DNA of 5,161 bases from an uncultured Selenomonadaceae bacterium (GTDB lineage: Bacteria; Bacillota; Negativicutes; Selenomonadales; Selenomonadaceae): NCBI GenBank assembly GCA_905233965.1, contig CAJOFG010000129.1:1-5161 (forward strand). The letters run 5' to 3'. The notes under the pieces are model-generated. The model worked only from the letters and a program-made list of their open reading frames with translations. It searched no databases and was not told where the DNA came from. Positions 1-5,161 of the stretch are shown one piece after another (within the stretch, counting starts at the first letter, position 1; the number at the start of each line of letters is the position of its first letter). The position numbers and the translations under genes are program-made.

Positions 1-1131
1 GCACGTATTCAAGAGGCTGTTGACGCACTTTCCGGTTACGCGGGAATTTTCTTCCGCAATACTGCCGCGTCCGGTGTCATTCCGCAAATTTCGGTTATCA
101 TGGGACCTTGTGCCGGCGGCGCGGTTTACTCTCCGGCAATTACCGACTTTATCTACATGGTTAAAAAGACAAGTCAGATGTTTATCACCGGTCCCGCCGT
201 CATTAAATCCGTCACGGCGGAGGAAGTCACCGCCGAAGAACTCGGCGGCGCAATGACGCATAACAGCCGCTCCGGCGTTGCGCATTTCGCGGCGGAAGAT
301 GAGGAAGATTGCTTGAATCAAATTCGCTACCTCCTCAGTTTCCTGCCCAGCAACAATTTGGAAGACCCCCCGATTGTCGATACCGGCGACGATCCGGATC
401 GTCAGGAAGAGTCGCTCAATACTTTGATTCCGGACAATCCGAATGCGCCTTACGACATGAAAGATGTTATTCGCGCCATTGTTGACAACGGAGAATTTTA
501 CGAAGTCCATCAACATTTCGCGACGAACATTATCACCTGCTTTGCACGTTTCGACGGCAGACCGGTCGGAATTATCGCGAATCAGCCGGCGGTCATGGCG
601 GGCTGTCTTGACGTTGACGCGTCCGATAAATCTTCCCGCTTTATCCGTTTCTGTGACGCGTTCAACATTCCGCTCGTCAATCTCGTTGACGTTCCCGGAT
701 TTTTGCCCGGCGTTGACCAGGAATATAACGGCATAATTCGTCATGGCGCGAAAATGCTTTACGCTTACAGTGAGGCGACCGTGCCGAAAGTCACCGTCAT
801 CACCCGCAAAGCTTACGGCGGTTCTTATATCGCGATGTGCTGTCGTGAGCTCGGCGCGGATCAGGTTATGGCTTGGCCGAGCGCGGAAATTGCGGTTATG
901 GGTCCGGCCGGCGCGGCGAACATTATTTTCCGCAAAGACCCGGACAAAGAACAAAAAACTGCCGAATACGTCGAAGAGTTTGCAACTCCGTACAAGGCGG
1001 CGGAGCGCGGCTACATTGACATGGTTATCGAGCCGAAATCAACACGTCCGCTCATCATTACCGCGTTGAATGCTCTTGCCAGCAAGCGCGAAATCGGACC
1101 GAGCAAAAAACACGGCAACATTCCTCTTTAA
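1..1131 (+). CDS. mmdA: Methylmalonyl-CoA decarboxylase alpha subunit (carboxyltransferase), 5' end missing
   Basis: The reading frame is open from base 1 to the TAA at 1129-1131, giving 376 residues. Members of this family have roughly 510, so about 130 N-terminal residues lie upstream of the window. It is an acyl-CoA carboxyltransferase of the crotonase-like fold, which transfers the carboxyl group of (S)-methylmalonyl-CoA to the biotin of the carrier subunit. Visible family motifs (window residue numbers) are GPCAGGAVYSP from about 35, the glycine-rich oxyanion-hole region of the N-terminal half; VDVPGFLPG in the C-terminal half; AYGGSYIAM from about 271; and MGPAGAANI from about 300. The end, KKHGNIPL, is typical of MmdA and propionyl-CoA carboxylase beta chains. 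Sequence alone does not fully separate decarboxylase from propionyl-CoA carboxylase. The following epsilon-like and biotin-carrier genes favour the decarboxylase. The next gene starts 28 bases downstream in the same operon. Confidence 0.92.
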   Translation, partial: ARIQEAVDALSGYAGIFFRNTAASGVIPQISVIMGPCAGGAVYSPAITDFIYMVKKTSQMFITGPAVIKSVTAEEVTAEELGGAMTHNSRSGVAHFAAEDEEDCLNQIRYLLSFLPSNNLEDPPIVDTGDDPDRQEESLNTLIPDNPNAPYDMKDVIRAIVDNGEFYEVHQHFATNIITCFARFDGRPVGIIANQPAVMAGCLDVDASDKSSRFIRFCDAFNIPLVNLVDVPGFLPGVDQEYNGIIRHGAKMLYAYSEATVPKVTVITRKAYGGSYIAMCCRELGADQVMAWPSAEIAVMGPAGAANIIFRKDPDKEQKTAEYVEEFATPYKAAERGYIDMVIEPKSTRPLIITALNALASKREIGPSKKHGNIPL

Positions 1132-1159
1132 GCAGAATTTTTTAAGGGAGGGTTCGGCG

Positions 1160-1309
1160 ATGACCGGTAAGAAAAAAATTAAACCCGAAGTTATCGCGGT
1201 AATTGCGGCGGCTGTCCGGCAGATGTGCAAGGACGGAAGAATCGTCGCCGTAAGAGTGCAACGCAATGAAAATTGGGCGTTGAATGCGAAAATCGGACGC
1301 AAGTCTTGA
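1160..1309 (+). CDS. mmdE: Small epsilon-like subunit of methylmalonyl-CoA decarboxylase (OadG/MmdD C-terminal-like)
   Basis: This is a 49-residue protein. The ATG at 1160 was chosen because a strong Shine-Dalgarno sequence (AAGGGAGG, 1144-1151) sits 8 bases before it. The frame stays open further upstream, but that would overlap the mmdA coding sequence. The protein reads MTGKKKIKPEVIAVIAAAV, then VAVRVQRNENWALNAKIGRKS. The pattern PEVIAVIAAAV, then a basic beta-strand, then N-W-A resembles the C-terminal tail of OadG/MmdD-type subunits, which in the family helps assemble the carboxyltransferase with the membrane part. In Veillonella, MmdE is a stand-alone protein of similar size homologous to that tail. 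No transmembrane segment is present, so this is not a full delta subunit. It lies between mmdA and mmdC, as expected for a complex subunit. The assignment rests on pattern resemblance and position and was not tested by alignment. Confidence 0.7.
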   Translation: MTGKKKIKPEVIAVIAAAVRQMCKDGRIVAVRVQRNENWALNAKIGRKS

Positions 1310-1340
1310 AATTAAAAAATAAAATCGGAGGTATATCTAA

Positions 1341-1716
1341 ATGAAAAAATTTAATGTCAAAGTAAACGGAACGTCATACGAAGTGGAAGTTGAAGAAATT
1401 CGCGAAGGCGGCGGCGCGGCTCCGGCTCCCAAAGCTGCACCTGCGGCTGCTCCGGCTCCCAAAGCTGCTCCGGCTGCCGCTCCCGCACCGAAAGTTGCGG
1501 CAGGTGCCGGCGAACACTCCATTGATGCGCCGATGCCGGGCAAAATCGTAAAACTCGTCGCGGCTGAAGGTCAGGCAGTCAAAGCCGGCGAAGTCCTCTT
1601 GATTAATGAAGATGCAGAACGAAATTCCCGCAGATGCCGACGGTACGGTTAAAAAATTCAACGTCGCGGCAGGTCAGAGCGTCAAGGCTCACGAGTCGCT
1701 CCTCATTCTCGGATAA
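1341..1716 (+). pseudogene. mmdC: Biotin carrier subunit of methylmalonyl-CoA decarboxylase, frameshifted at the biotinylation motif
   Basis: The gene starts at ATG 1341 with GGAGG at 1327-1331. The N-terminus (MKKFNVKVNGTSYEVEVEEI) and an Ala/Pro/Lys linker (about residues 25-52) lead into a biotinyl domain: DAPMPGKIVKLVAAEGQAVKAGEVLLI. After Ile-88 the frame goes wrong and stops at 1650-1652 after 103 residues. The rest of the domain is intact in the +1 frame from 1606 to the TAA at 1714-1716: MKMQNEIPADADGTVKKF, then NVAAGQSVKAHESLLILG. Joining the two halves gives a normal biotin carrier of about 127 residues, except that the Glu-Ala before the biotinyl-lysine (E-A-M-K-M) has no codons left. 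The best explanation is an 8-base deletion. The product as written would lack the acceptor lysine (AAG, 1609-1611) and could not carry biotin. A sequencing or assembly error is the main alternative. A functional programmed frameshift is unlikely, because even a perfect shift would not restore Glu-Ala. Confidence 0.82.
1419..1500 (+). repeat. 30-base tandem repeat encoding the Ala/Pro/Lys linker of mmdC
   Basis: Copies begin at 1419, 1449 and 1479 (the last one partial). Each encodes APAPKAAPAA or a close variant; the first two differ at four bases, all silent, and the third starts APAPKVAA. The unit is a multiple of three, so changes in copy number stay in frame. Such flexible Ala/Pro linkers let the biotinyl domain swing between the carboxyltransferase and the membrane decarboxylase, a known property of this family. 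Confidence 0.85.
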
Positions 1717-1750
1717 AAAATTTTTCGGAAAGATTTTTTTCCGGACAAAT

Positions 1751-1793
1751 AAAAAAAGCGCGCAACCCGGTAAGAAAGGTTGTGCGTTTTTTT
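1751..1793 (+). terminator. Intrinsic terminator after mmdC
   Basis: A 9-base-pair stem, CGCGCAACC (1759-1767) with GGTTGTGCG (1778-1786), contains one G-T wobble, has a 10-base loop, and is followed by seven T's (1787-1793). A run of A's at 1751-1757 before the stem could extend pairing and make it partly bidirectional. It lies 35 bases past the intact-frame stop of mmdC, so it closes the decarboxylase transcript and separates it from ilvE. Confidence 0.88.
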
Positions 1794-1870
1794 ATTCGCA
1801 AGGCAACCGGAATTTTATACACTTTTCATATCGAAAAATTTCACGAATATCCGACGAAAATATTTTTTGC

Positions 1871-1899
1871 TTTATTTTCAAAGAGTTTTTCTATATAAT
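1871..1899 (+). promoter_or_regulatory. Likely sigma-70-type promoter for ilvE
   Basis: There is a perfect -10 box, TATAAT, at 1894-1899. The hexamer 17 bases upstream (TTTATT, 1871-1876) is only a partial -35 match. Transcription would begin near 1906, leaving a leader of roughly 48 bases before the ilvE start. The site lies downstream of the terminator and in very AT-rich sequence, where chance -10 matches are common. A perfect inverted repeat (1852-1861 and 1898-1907) brackets it. No T-box or attenuator-like leader structure was seen. Confidence 0.5.
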
Positions 1900-1953
1900 T
1901 TTCGTCGAAAAAAATTTTGTGACTTTGAATGAAATTATTGGAGGAATTTTAAA

Positions 1954-3021
1954 ATGGCAGAAATTAAATTTGTCGAAACAAAAAATTTTAAAACCAAGCC
2001 GGACGTTTCAAAAATCGGATTCGGCACGCAATTTACCGACTATATGTTTGAAATGGATTACAATCCGCAAGAAGGCTGGCACGACCCGCGCATCGTTCCT
2101 TACCGCGATTTGTCGGTCAGTCCGGCGAACACCACGCTCCATTACGGGCAGGCAATTTTCGACGGCTTGAAAGCATATTTGCACGGCGACAAACCGGTTA
2201 TTTTCCGGGCAAGCGATCATATGCGCCGCTTGAATGTTTCCGCAAAAATTTTGGACATTCCGGAAGTTCCTTTCGACGTTGCACTTGCCGGATTGAAAAA
2301 ACTTGTCGCGATTGAAAAAGCTTGGATTCCGAAAGAAAAAGGTCAGAGCCTTTACATTCGTCCGTTCATTTTCGCGAACGACGATTATCTCGGCGTGAAC
2401 GTCAGCAAGAATTACAAGTTCCTGATAATTCTTTCGCCGGTTGCCGCTTATTACGCCCACGGATTCGCGCCGGTAAAAATTATGGTTGAGGATACTTATG
2501 TTCGTGCGGTGCGCGGCGGTCTCGGCGCGGCGAAAACTCCGGCGAATTATGCGGCAAGTCTTCACGCCGGTTTGGTTGCCCACCAAAAAGGTTACGATCA
2601 AACTTTGTGGCTCGACGGAGTTGAAAGAAAATACGTTGAGGAAGTCGGCTCGATGAACATTCTTTTCAAAATTAACGGGGAAGTCATCACGCCTTCGGTT
2701 GAGGACGGCTCCATTTTGAACGGCATAACCCGTCGAACAGTTCTTGCCGTTGCGAAAGATTGGGGAGTCCCGGCAGTCGAAAGAAAAATTTCCATTGACG
2801 AAGTTATTCAAGCTCACGAAAACGGAACGCTGGAAGAAGTTTTCGGCTCCGGCACGGCGGCGGTAATTTCTCCGGTTGCAGTCCTCGCTTACAAAGGCAA
2901 GGAATACGTCATCAACAACGGCAAAGTCGGGGAGTTCACTCAGAAAATGTACGACTGCATCGAAGGGATTCACGTCGGCGAAGTCGAAGACAAATTCGGA
3001 TTCATTGAGGCGGCGGAATAA
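1954..3021 (+). CDS. ilvE: Branched-chain amino acid aminotransferase (fold-type IV PLP enzyme)
   Basis: This 355-residue protein starts at ATG 1954, with the Shine-Dalgarno GGAGGA at 1940-1945. It interconverts leucine, isoleucine and valine with their 2-keto acids using 2-oxoglutarate/glutamate, in the cytoplasm. Its length and opening (FGTQFTDYMFEMDYNPQEGW) fit the larger, eukaryote-like BCAT subgroup rather than the roughly 300-residue E. coli-type IlvE. Motifs seen are LHYGQAIFDGLKAY (62-75); RGGLGAAKTPANYAASL with the likely PLP lysine K194; EEVGSMNILF with the conserved cofactor-contacting glutamate E230; GSILNGITRR (252-261); and the phosphate-binding GSGTAAVISPV (298-308). The gene looks complete. 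The glycosyltransferase gene follows after 30 bases with no terminator. Function is well supported; the exact substrate preference cannot be read from sequence. Confidence 0.95.
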   Translation: MAEIKFVETKNFKTKPDVSKIGFGTQFTDYMFEMDYNPQEGWHDPRIVPYRDLSVSPANTTLHYGQAIFDGLKAYLHGDKPVIFRASDHMRRLNVSAKILDIPEVPFDVALAGLKKLVAIEKAWIPKEKGQSLYIRPFIFANDDYLGVNVSKNYKFLIILSPVAAYYAHGFAPVKIMVEDTYVRAVRGGLGAAKTPANYAASLHAGLVAHQKGYDQTLWLDGVERKYVEEVGSMNILFKINGEVITPSVEDGSILNGITRRTVLAVAKDWGVPAVERKISIDEVIQAHENGTLEEVFGSGTAAVISPVAVLAYKGKEYVINNGKVGEFTQKMYDCIEGIHVGEVEDKFGFIEAAE

Positions 3022-3051
3022 ACTTTTCCGGGCAGAAAGGAAAAAAATTTT

Positions 3052-4155
3052 ATGGCGAAACAAAAAAAATCCGGCGGCAAAAAAAATGCTCCGGCAATTT
3101 CTGTCATAACATCAATGTACAACATGGAAAAATACGTCACGGACTGTTTGGAAAGTCTTTTGGCGCAAACTTTTCAAGATTTTGAAGTTCTCGTCGCGGA
3201 CGACGGCAGCACGGATAATTCCGTTGCGGTCGTTTCCGCTTTCGCTCCGAAATTTGAAGGCAGATTGAAATTGATTCGCATGAAAAAGAATACCGGCTTT
3301 CCGGGTGTTCCGCGAAACGAAGCGATGAAGGTTGCAACCGGAAAATATATCACCTTTCTTGACAGCGACGACCTTTTAACCGAGAACGCTTTGGAATATC
3401 TTTACAACGTCGCGGAGGAAAAGAACGCCGAAGTAATTCACGTCGAAAGATATTACACCTGCGACGAGAGCGGCGGAAACCGACAAGTAACATCTTTTCA
3501 AAAAGGACCTTACGTCGAAGAGCCGACAATAGAACCGGAAAACACCGGCGAACGGATAAACAATTTCATCAACTTCAGATTTTTGTGGTGGGGTGCGAAC
3601 AAACTTTTCCGGCGCGATTTTTTGGTGAAAAACGGAATTACTTTCCCGGCAATAACAGCTTGGGAAGATTTCGCGTTACTTTTCTGTTCGTTGCTCAAGG
3701 CAAAAATTTATGTTCGCGTTCCGGAAATTTTGTACATCTACCGGCAGAGGGATACTTCACTTTCACACAAAGCCAGAACGGCGGTTGAAATGGTTTCCAA
3801 CATGATCGGCTCGGTGCGAATGATGGATAAAGCGATGGGCAAAAATGAGTTCCTCGTAAAAAATCCGGAATACCGTTACAGATTTTTGGATTGGTACATT
3901 CAAAACCGGTTGATTATGATTTGCAAAGGTTTTTACATGGCAGACAAGTGGCCTTCCTTCCAAATTGACGATTATTGCCGGAAACTTTTATTCTCCGTCA
4001 ATCCGGCGGAAAATACTTCTTTGCTGTCGTACTTCTTCACCAGAAATTTGGAATTTATGGTCACGCTCTCTCAACAAAATATACACGTACAACAGCTGGC
4101 GAAACAAATTTCGGACTTGGAAAACAAAATTAAATCTCTCAAGCCGGCGGAGTAA
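3052..4155 (+). CDS. Family 2 glycosyltransferase (GT-A fold)
   Basis: This 367-residue protein starts at ATG 3052; a moderate purine-rich ribosome binding site (GAAAGGA) ends at 3041. The first 15 residues are basic and lysine-rich. The GT2 domain then begins: ISVITSMYNMEKYVTDCLESL, followed by VADDGSTDNS (about 48-57, nucleotide binding), a PRNEAMKVATGKYI segment, and the DxD-type metal site DSDD (104-107). AWEDF (203-207) supplies the ED pair that usually holds the catalytic base. No transmembrane segment is evident, so it is probably cytosolic or membrane-peripheral. The last 30 residues have a hydrophobic heptad pattern suggesting a short coiled coil. Family members transfer sugars onto surface polysaccharide, LPS or protein acceptors; donor and acceptor cannot be inferred here. 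It sits 30 bases after ilvE and 40 bases before murI, away from any visible polysaccharide cluster. Confidence 0.9.
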   Translation: MAKQKKSGGKKNAPAISVITSMYNMEKYVTDCLESLLAQTFQDFEVLVADDGSTDNSVAVVSAFAPKFEGRLKLIRMKKNTGFPGVPRNEAMKVATGKYITFLDSDDLLTENALEYLYNVAEEKNAEVIHVERYYTCDESGGNRQVTSFQKGPYVEEPTIEPENTGERINNFINFRFLWWGANKLFRRDFLVKNGITFPAITAWEDFALLFCSLLKAKIYVRVPEILYIYRQRDTSLSHKARTAVEMVSNMIGSVRMMDKAMGKNEFLVKNPEYRYRFLDWYIQNRLIMICKGFYMADKWPSFQIDDYCRKLLFSVNPAENTSLLSYFFTRNLEFMVTLSQQNIHVQQLAKQISDLENKIKSLKPAE

Positions 4156-4195
4156 AAAAGTTTTTTGTAACATACTTGAAGGCAGTGGAAAAATT

Positions 4196-4981
4196 TTGAG
4201 GACAGCTTTTTTTGATTCGGGGATAGGCGGGCTTTCCGTTTTGCATCACGCCGGAAAAATTTTGCCGAATGAAGAATTTATTTTTTTCGCCGACGAAGAT
4301 AATGTTCCTTACGGCGTGAAAACTCGTGAACAAGTTTTGCAATACGTTGACGACGCTTTTAAATTTTTGGTCGCACAAAACGTCGGCGCAATCGTCGTTG
4401 CTTGCAACACGGCAACTTCAATCGCCGTTCGGGCAATGCGCGAAAAATATCGTCTGCCGATTATCGGAATGGAACCCGCCGTCAAAAAAGCTCTCGACCT
4501 TTATCCCGGGAAAAAAGTTTTGGTCACCGCGACGGAGGCAACGGTTGCCGGCGAAAAAATCAAAAATTTAATCGAACGCTTGAACGCAAAAAATTTGGCG
4601 GAGTTGAAACCGTTGCAAAAACTTGTGGACTTCGCCGAACGTCAGGAATTTAATTCGCCGGCGGTTGAAAATTATTTGCGCGAAATTTTTTCCGACTACG
4701 ACTTGAAAAATTTTTCGTCGGTCGTCTTGGGCTGTACTCACTTCAATTATTTCAAAGACACGATGAGAAAACTTTTGCCGGAGAACGTGAAAATTTTGGA
4801 CGGCAACGAAGGCACTTTGAACCGGCTGATTCAGCTGACGAATTTAAAACCGGAGCCGGCGACAAAAAAATTTCCGTCGGTGAAATATTTTTATTCCGGT
4901 CGCCAGGTGACTTCGCCGGAAGAATCGGAGCGGTTAAAAAATTATTTGAGACGATTGGACGAAATGTATTTAATCAATTAG
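4196..4981 (+). CDS. murI: Glutamate racemase, TTG start
   Basis: The enzyme converts L- to D-glutamate for peptidoglycan precursors in the cytoplasm. The frame is open much further upstream, inside the glycosyltransferase gene, but the family's N-terminus ([15 protein letters not shown]) begins right at TTG 4196, giving 261 residues, normal for MurI. No in-frame ATG or GTG lies nearby. Possible ribosome binding sites are GTGG at 4185-4188, or GAAGG at 4178-4182 with wide spacing. Catalytic features are DSG (D7), VPYG (37-40), the first catalytic cysteine in VVACNTATS (C70), [10 protein letters not shown] (90-99), and the second cysteine and histidine in VVLGCTHF (C180, H182). All key residues are present. 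The variant GCTHFNYF replaces the more usual GCTHYPLL. The cobA start follows 11 bases after the TAG, whose last bases form part of the cobA ribosome binding site, so the two are probably translated from one message. Confidence 0.93.
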   Translation: MRTAFFDSGIGGLSVLHHAGKILPNEEFIFFADEDNVPYGVKTREQVLQYVDDAFKFLVAQNVGAIVVACNTATSIAVRAMREKYRLPIIGMEPAVKKALDLYPGKKVLVTATEATVAGEKIKNLIERLNAKNLAELKPLQKLVDFAERQEFNSPAVENYLREIFSDYDLKNFSSVVLGCTHFNYFKDTMRKLLPENVKILDGNEGTLNRLIQLTNLKPEPATKKFPSVKYFYSGRQVTSPEESERLKNYLRRLDEMYLIN

Positions 4982-4984
4982 GAG
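4980..4984 (+). promoter_or_regulatory. cobA ribosome binding site overlapping the murI stop codon
   Basis: AGGAG at 4980-4984 shares its first two bases with the murI TAG (4979-4981) and lies 8 bases before the cobA ATG. This arrangement suggests translational coupling of the two genes and fixes the cobA start. Confidence 0.7.
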
Positions 4985-4992
4985 TTGCGGCA

Positions 4993-5161
4993 ATGGTTTA
5001 TTTGACGGGAGCGGGACCCGGCGACCCCGGGCTTTTGACTTTGAAGGCGAAAGAAATTTTGGAACGGGCGGAAGTCGTCATTTACGACAAACTTGCCGAC
5101 GAAAGAATTGTGAATCATGCACCGGAGAACGCGGAAAAAATTTACGTCGGCAAATCCGCCG
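4993..5161 (+). CDS. cobA: Uroporphyrinogen-III C-methyltransferase, 3' end missing
   Basis: The first 56 codons are present and run off the window. [20 protein letters not shown], then [19 protein letters not shown], is the N-terminal signature of SUMT enzymes (tetrapyrrole methylase fold), with [11 protein letters not shown] forming the start of the SAM-binding region. The enzyme methylates uroporphyrinogen III twice to give precorrin-2, the branch point to siroheme and cobalamin. The ATG at 4993 is supported by AGGAG at 4980-4984. The missing end means a single-domain CobA cannot be told from a CobA-HemD fusion, which is common in Firmicutes. It is coupled to murI by position, with no obvious pathway link. 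Confidence 0.92.
   Translation, partial: MVYLTGAGPGDPGLLTLKAKEILERAEVVIYDKLADERIVNHAPENAEKIYVGKSA

Noticed and set aside
1070..1159. Upstream extension of mmdE to an earlier ATG inside mmdA
   Set aside because: The extension would overlap mmdA out of frame and has no ribosome binding site, whereas ATG 1160 has a strong one.
1602..1614. Programmed +1 ribosomal frameshift in mmdC
   Set aside because: There is no recognisable slippery codon or stimulator, and a shift would still leave the Glu-Ala of the biotin motif missing. A deletion or sequence error explains it better.
1726..1743. Small hairpin CGGAAA/TTTCCG just after mmdC
   Set aside because: The stem is short and AT-rich and has no T tract after it. 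The stronger terminator lies just downstream.
1634..2170. An open frame of 178 codons spanning the end of mmdC, the terminator and the start of ilvE
   Set aside because: It runs through a terminator and into ilvE in the wrong frame, and its translation is low-complexity with no recognisable domain.
2008..3063. A long open frame (about 351 codons) on the minus strand covering nearly all of ilvE
   Set aside because: It is antisense to a well-supported gene, its translation is rich in Arg/Asn/Phe and matches no family I recognise, and it has no ribosome binding site. Long antisense frames arise from codon bias.
4154..4166. A6-G-T6 palindrome after the glycosyltransferase stop as a terminator
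   Set aside because: It has no GC stem and essentially no loop, so it cannot act as an intrinsic terminator.
3965..4195. N-terminal extension of murI into the glycosyltransferase gene
   Set aside because: The added residues lie within another gene in a different frame and precede the conserved MurI N-terminus. The length from TTG 4196 already fits the family.

Overview
The window looks like chromosomal DNA of an anaerobic, propionate-forming member of the Firmicutes, most likely the class Negativicutes (Veillonella/Selenomonas-like). The reasons are a methylmalonyl-CoA decarboxylase gene cluster with a tiny epsilon-like subunit, strong GGAGG-type ribosome binding sites, and a moderately AT-rich sequence full of A and T runs. 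The class assignment is inference from gene content and was not tested by a search. All recognised genes lie on the + strand.

Region 1 (1-1793) is the end of a methylmalonyl-CoA decarboxylase operon. It holds the 3' three quarters of mmdA (carboxyltransferase alpha subunit), a 49-residue mmdE/OadG-tail-like gene, and mmdC (biotin carrier protein), followed by a strong intrinsic terminator. In Na+-pumping decarboxylases the alpha subunit moves the carboxyl group of methylmalonyl-CoA onto biotin carried by MmdC, and the membrane beta subunit (MmdB) decarboxylates carboxybiotin while exporting Na+. Two things are odd. mmdC as written is frameshifted exactly at its biotinylation motif, by what looks like an 8-base deletion between short direct repeats. 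No mmdB follows, because the terminator closes the unit directly after mmdC.

Region 2 (1794-1953) is a short intergenic space with a plausible sigma-70-type promoter for ilvE. A perfect 10-base inverted repeat brackets this promoter, and a good ribosome binding site follows.

Region 3 (1954-5161) is a tight same-strand run: ilvE (branched-chain aminotransferase), a family 2 glycosyltransferase, murI (glutamate racemase, TTG start) and the first 56 codons of cobA (uroporphyrinogen-III C-methyltransferase). Gaps are 30, 40 and 11 bases with no terminator between genes, so they are probably co-transcribed. The genes serve separate pathways (amino acids, surface glycan, peptidoglycan, siroheme/cobalamin). 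A cobalamin link to region 1 is possible because methylmalonyl-CoA mutase needs B12, but this is only inference.

I found no mobile element, CRISPR array, RNA gene or convincing new system. The observation most worth following up is the broken biotin-carrier gene.
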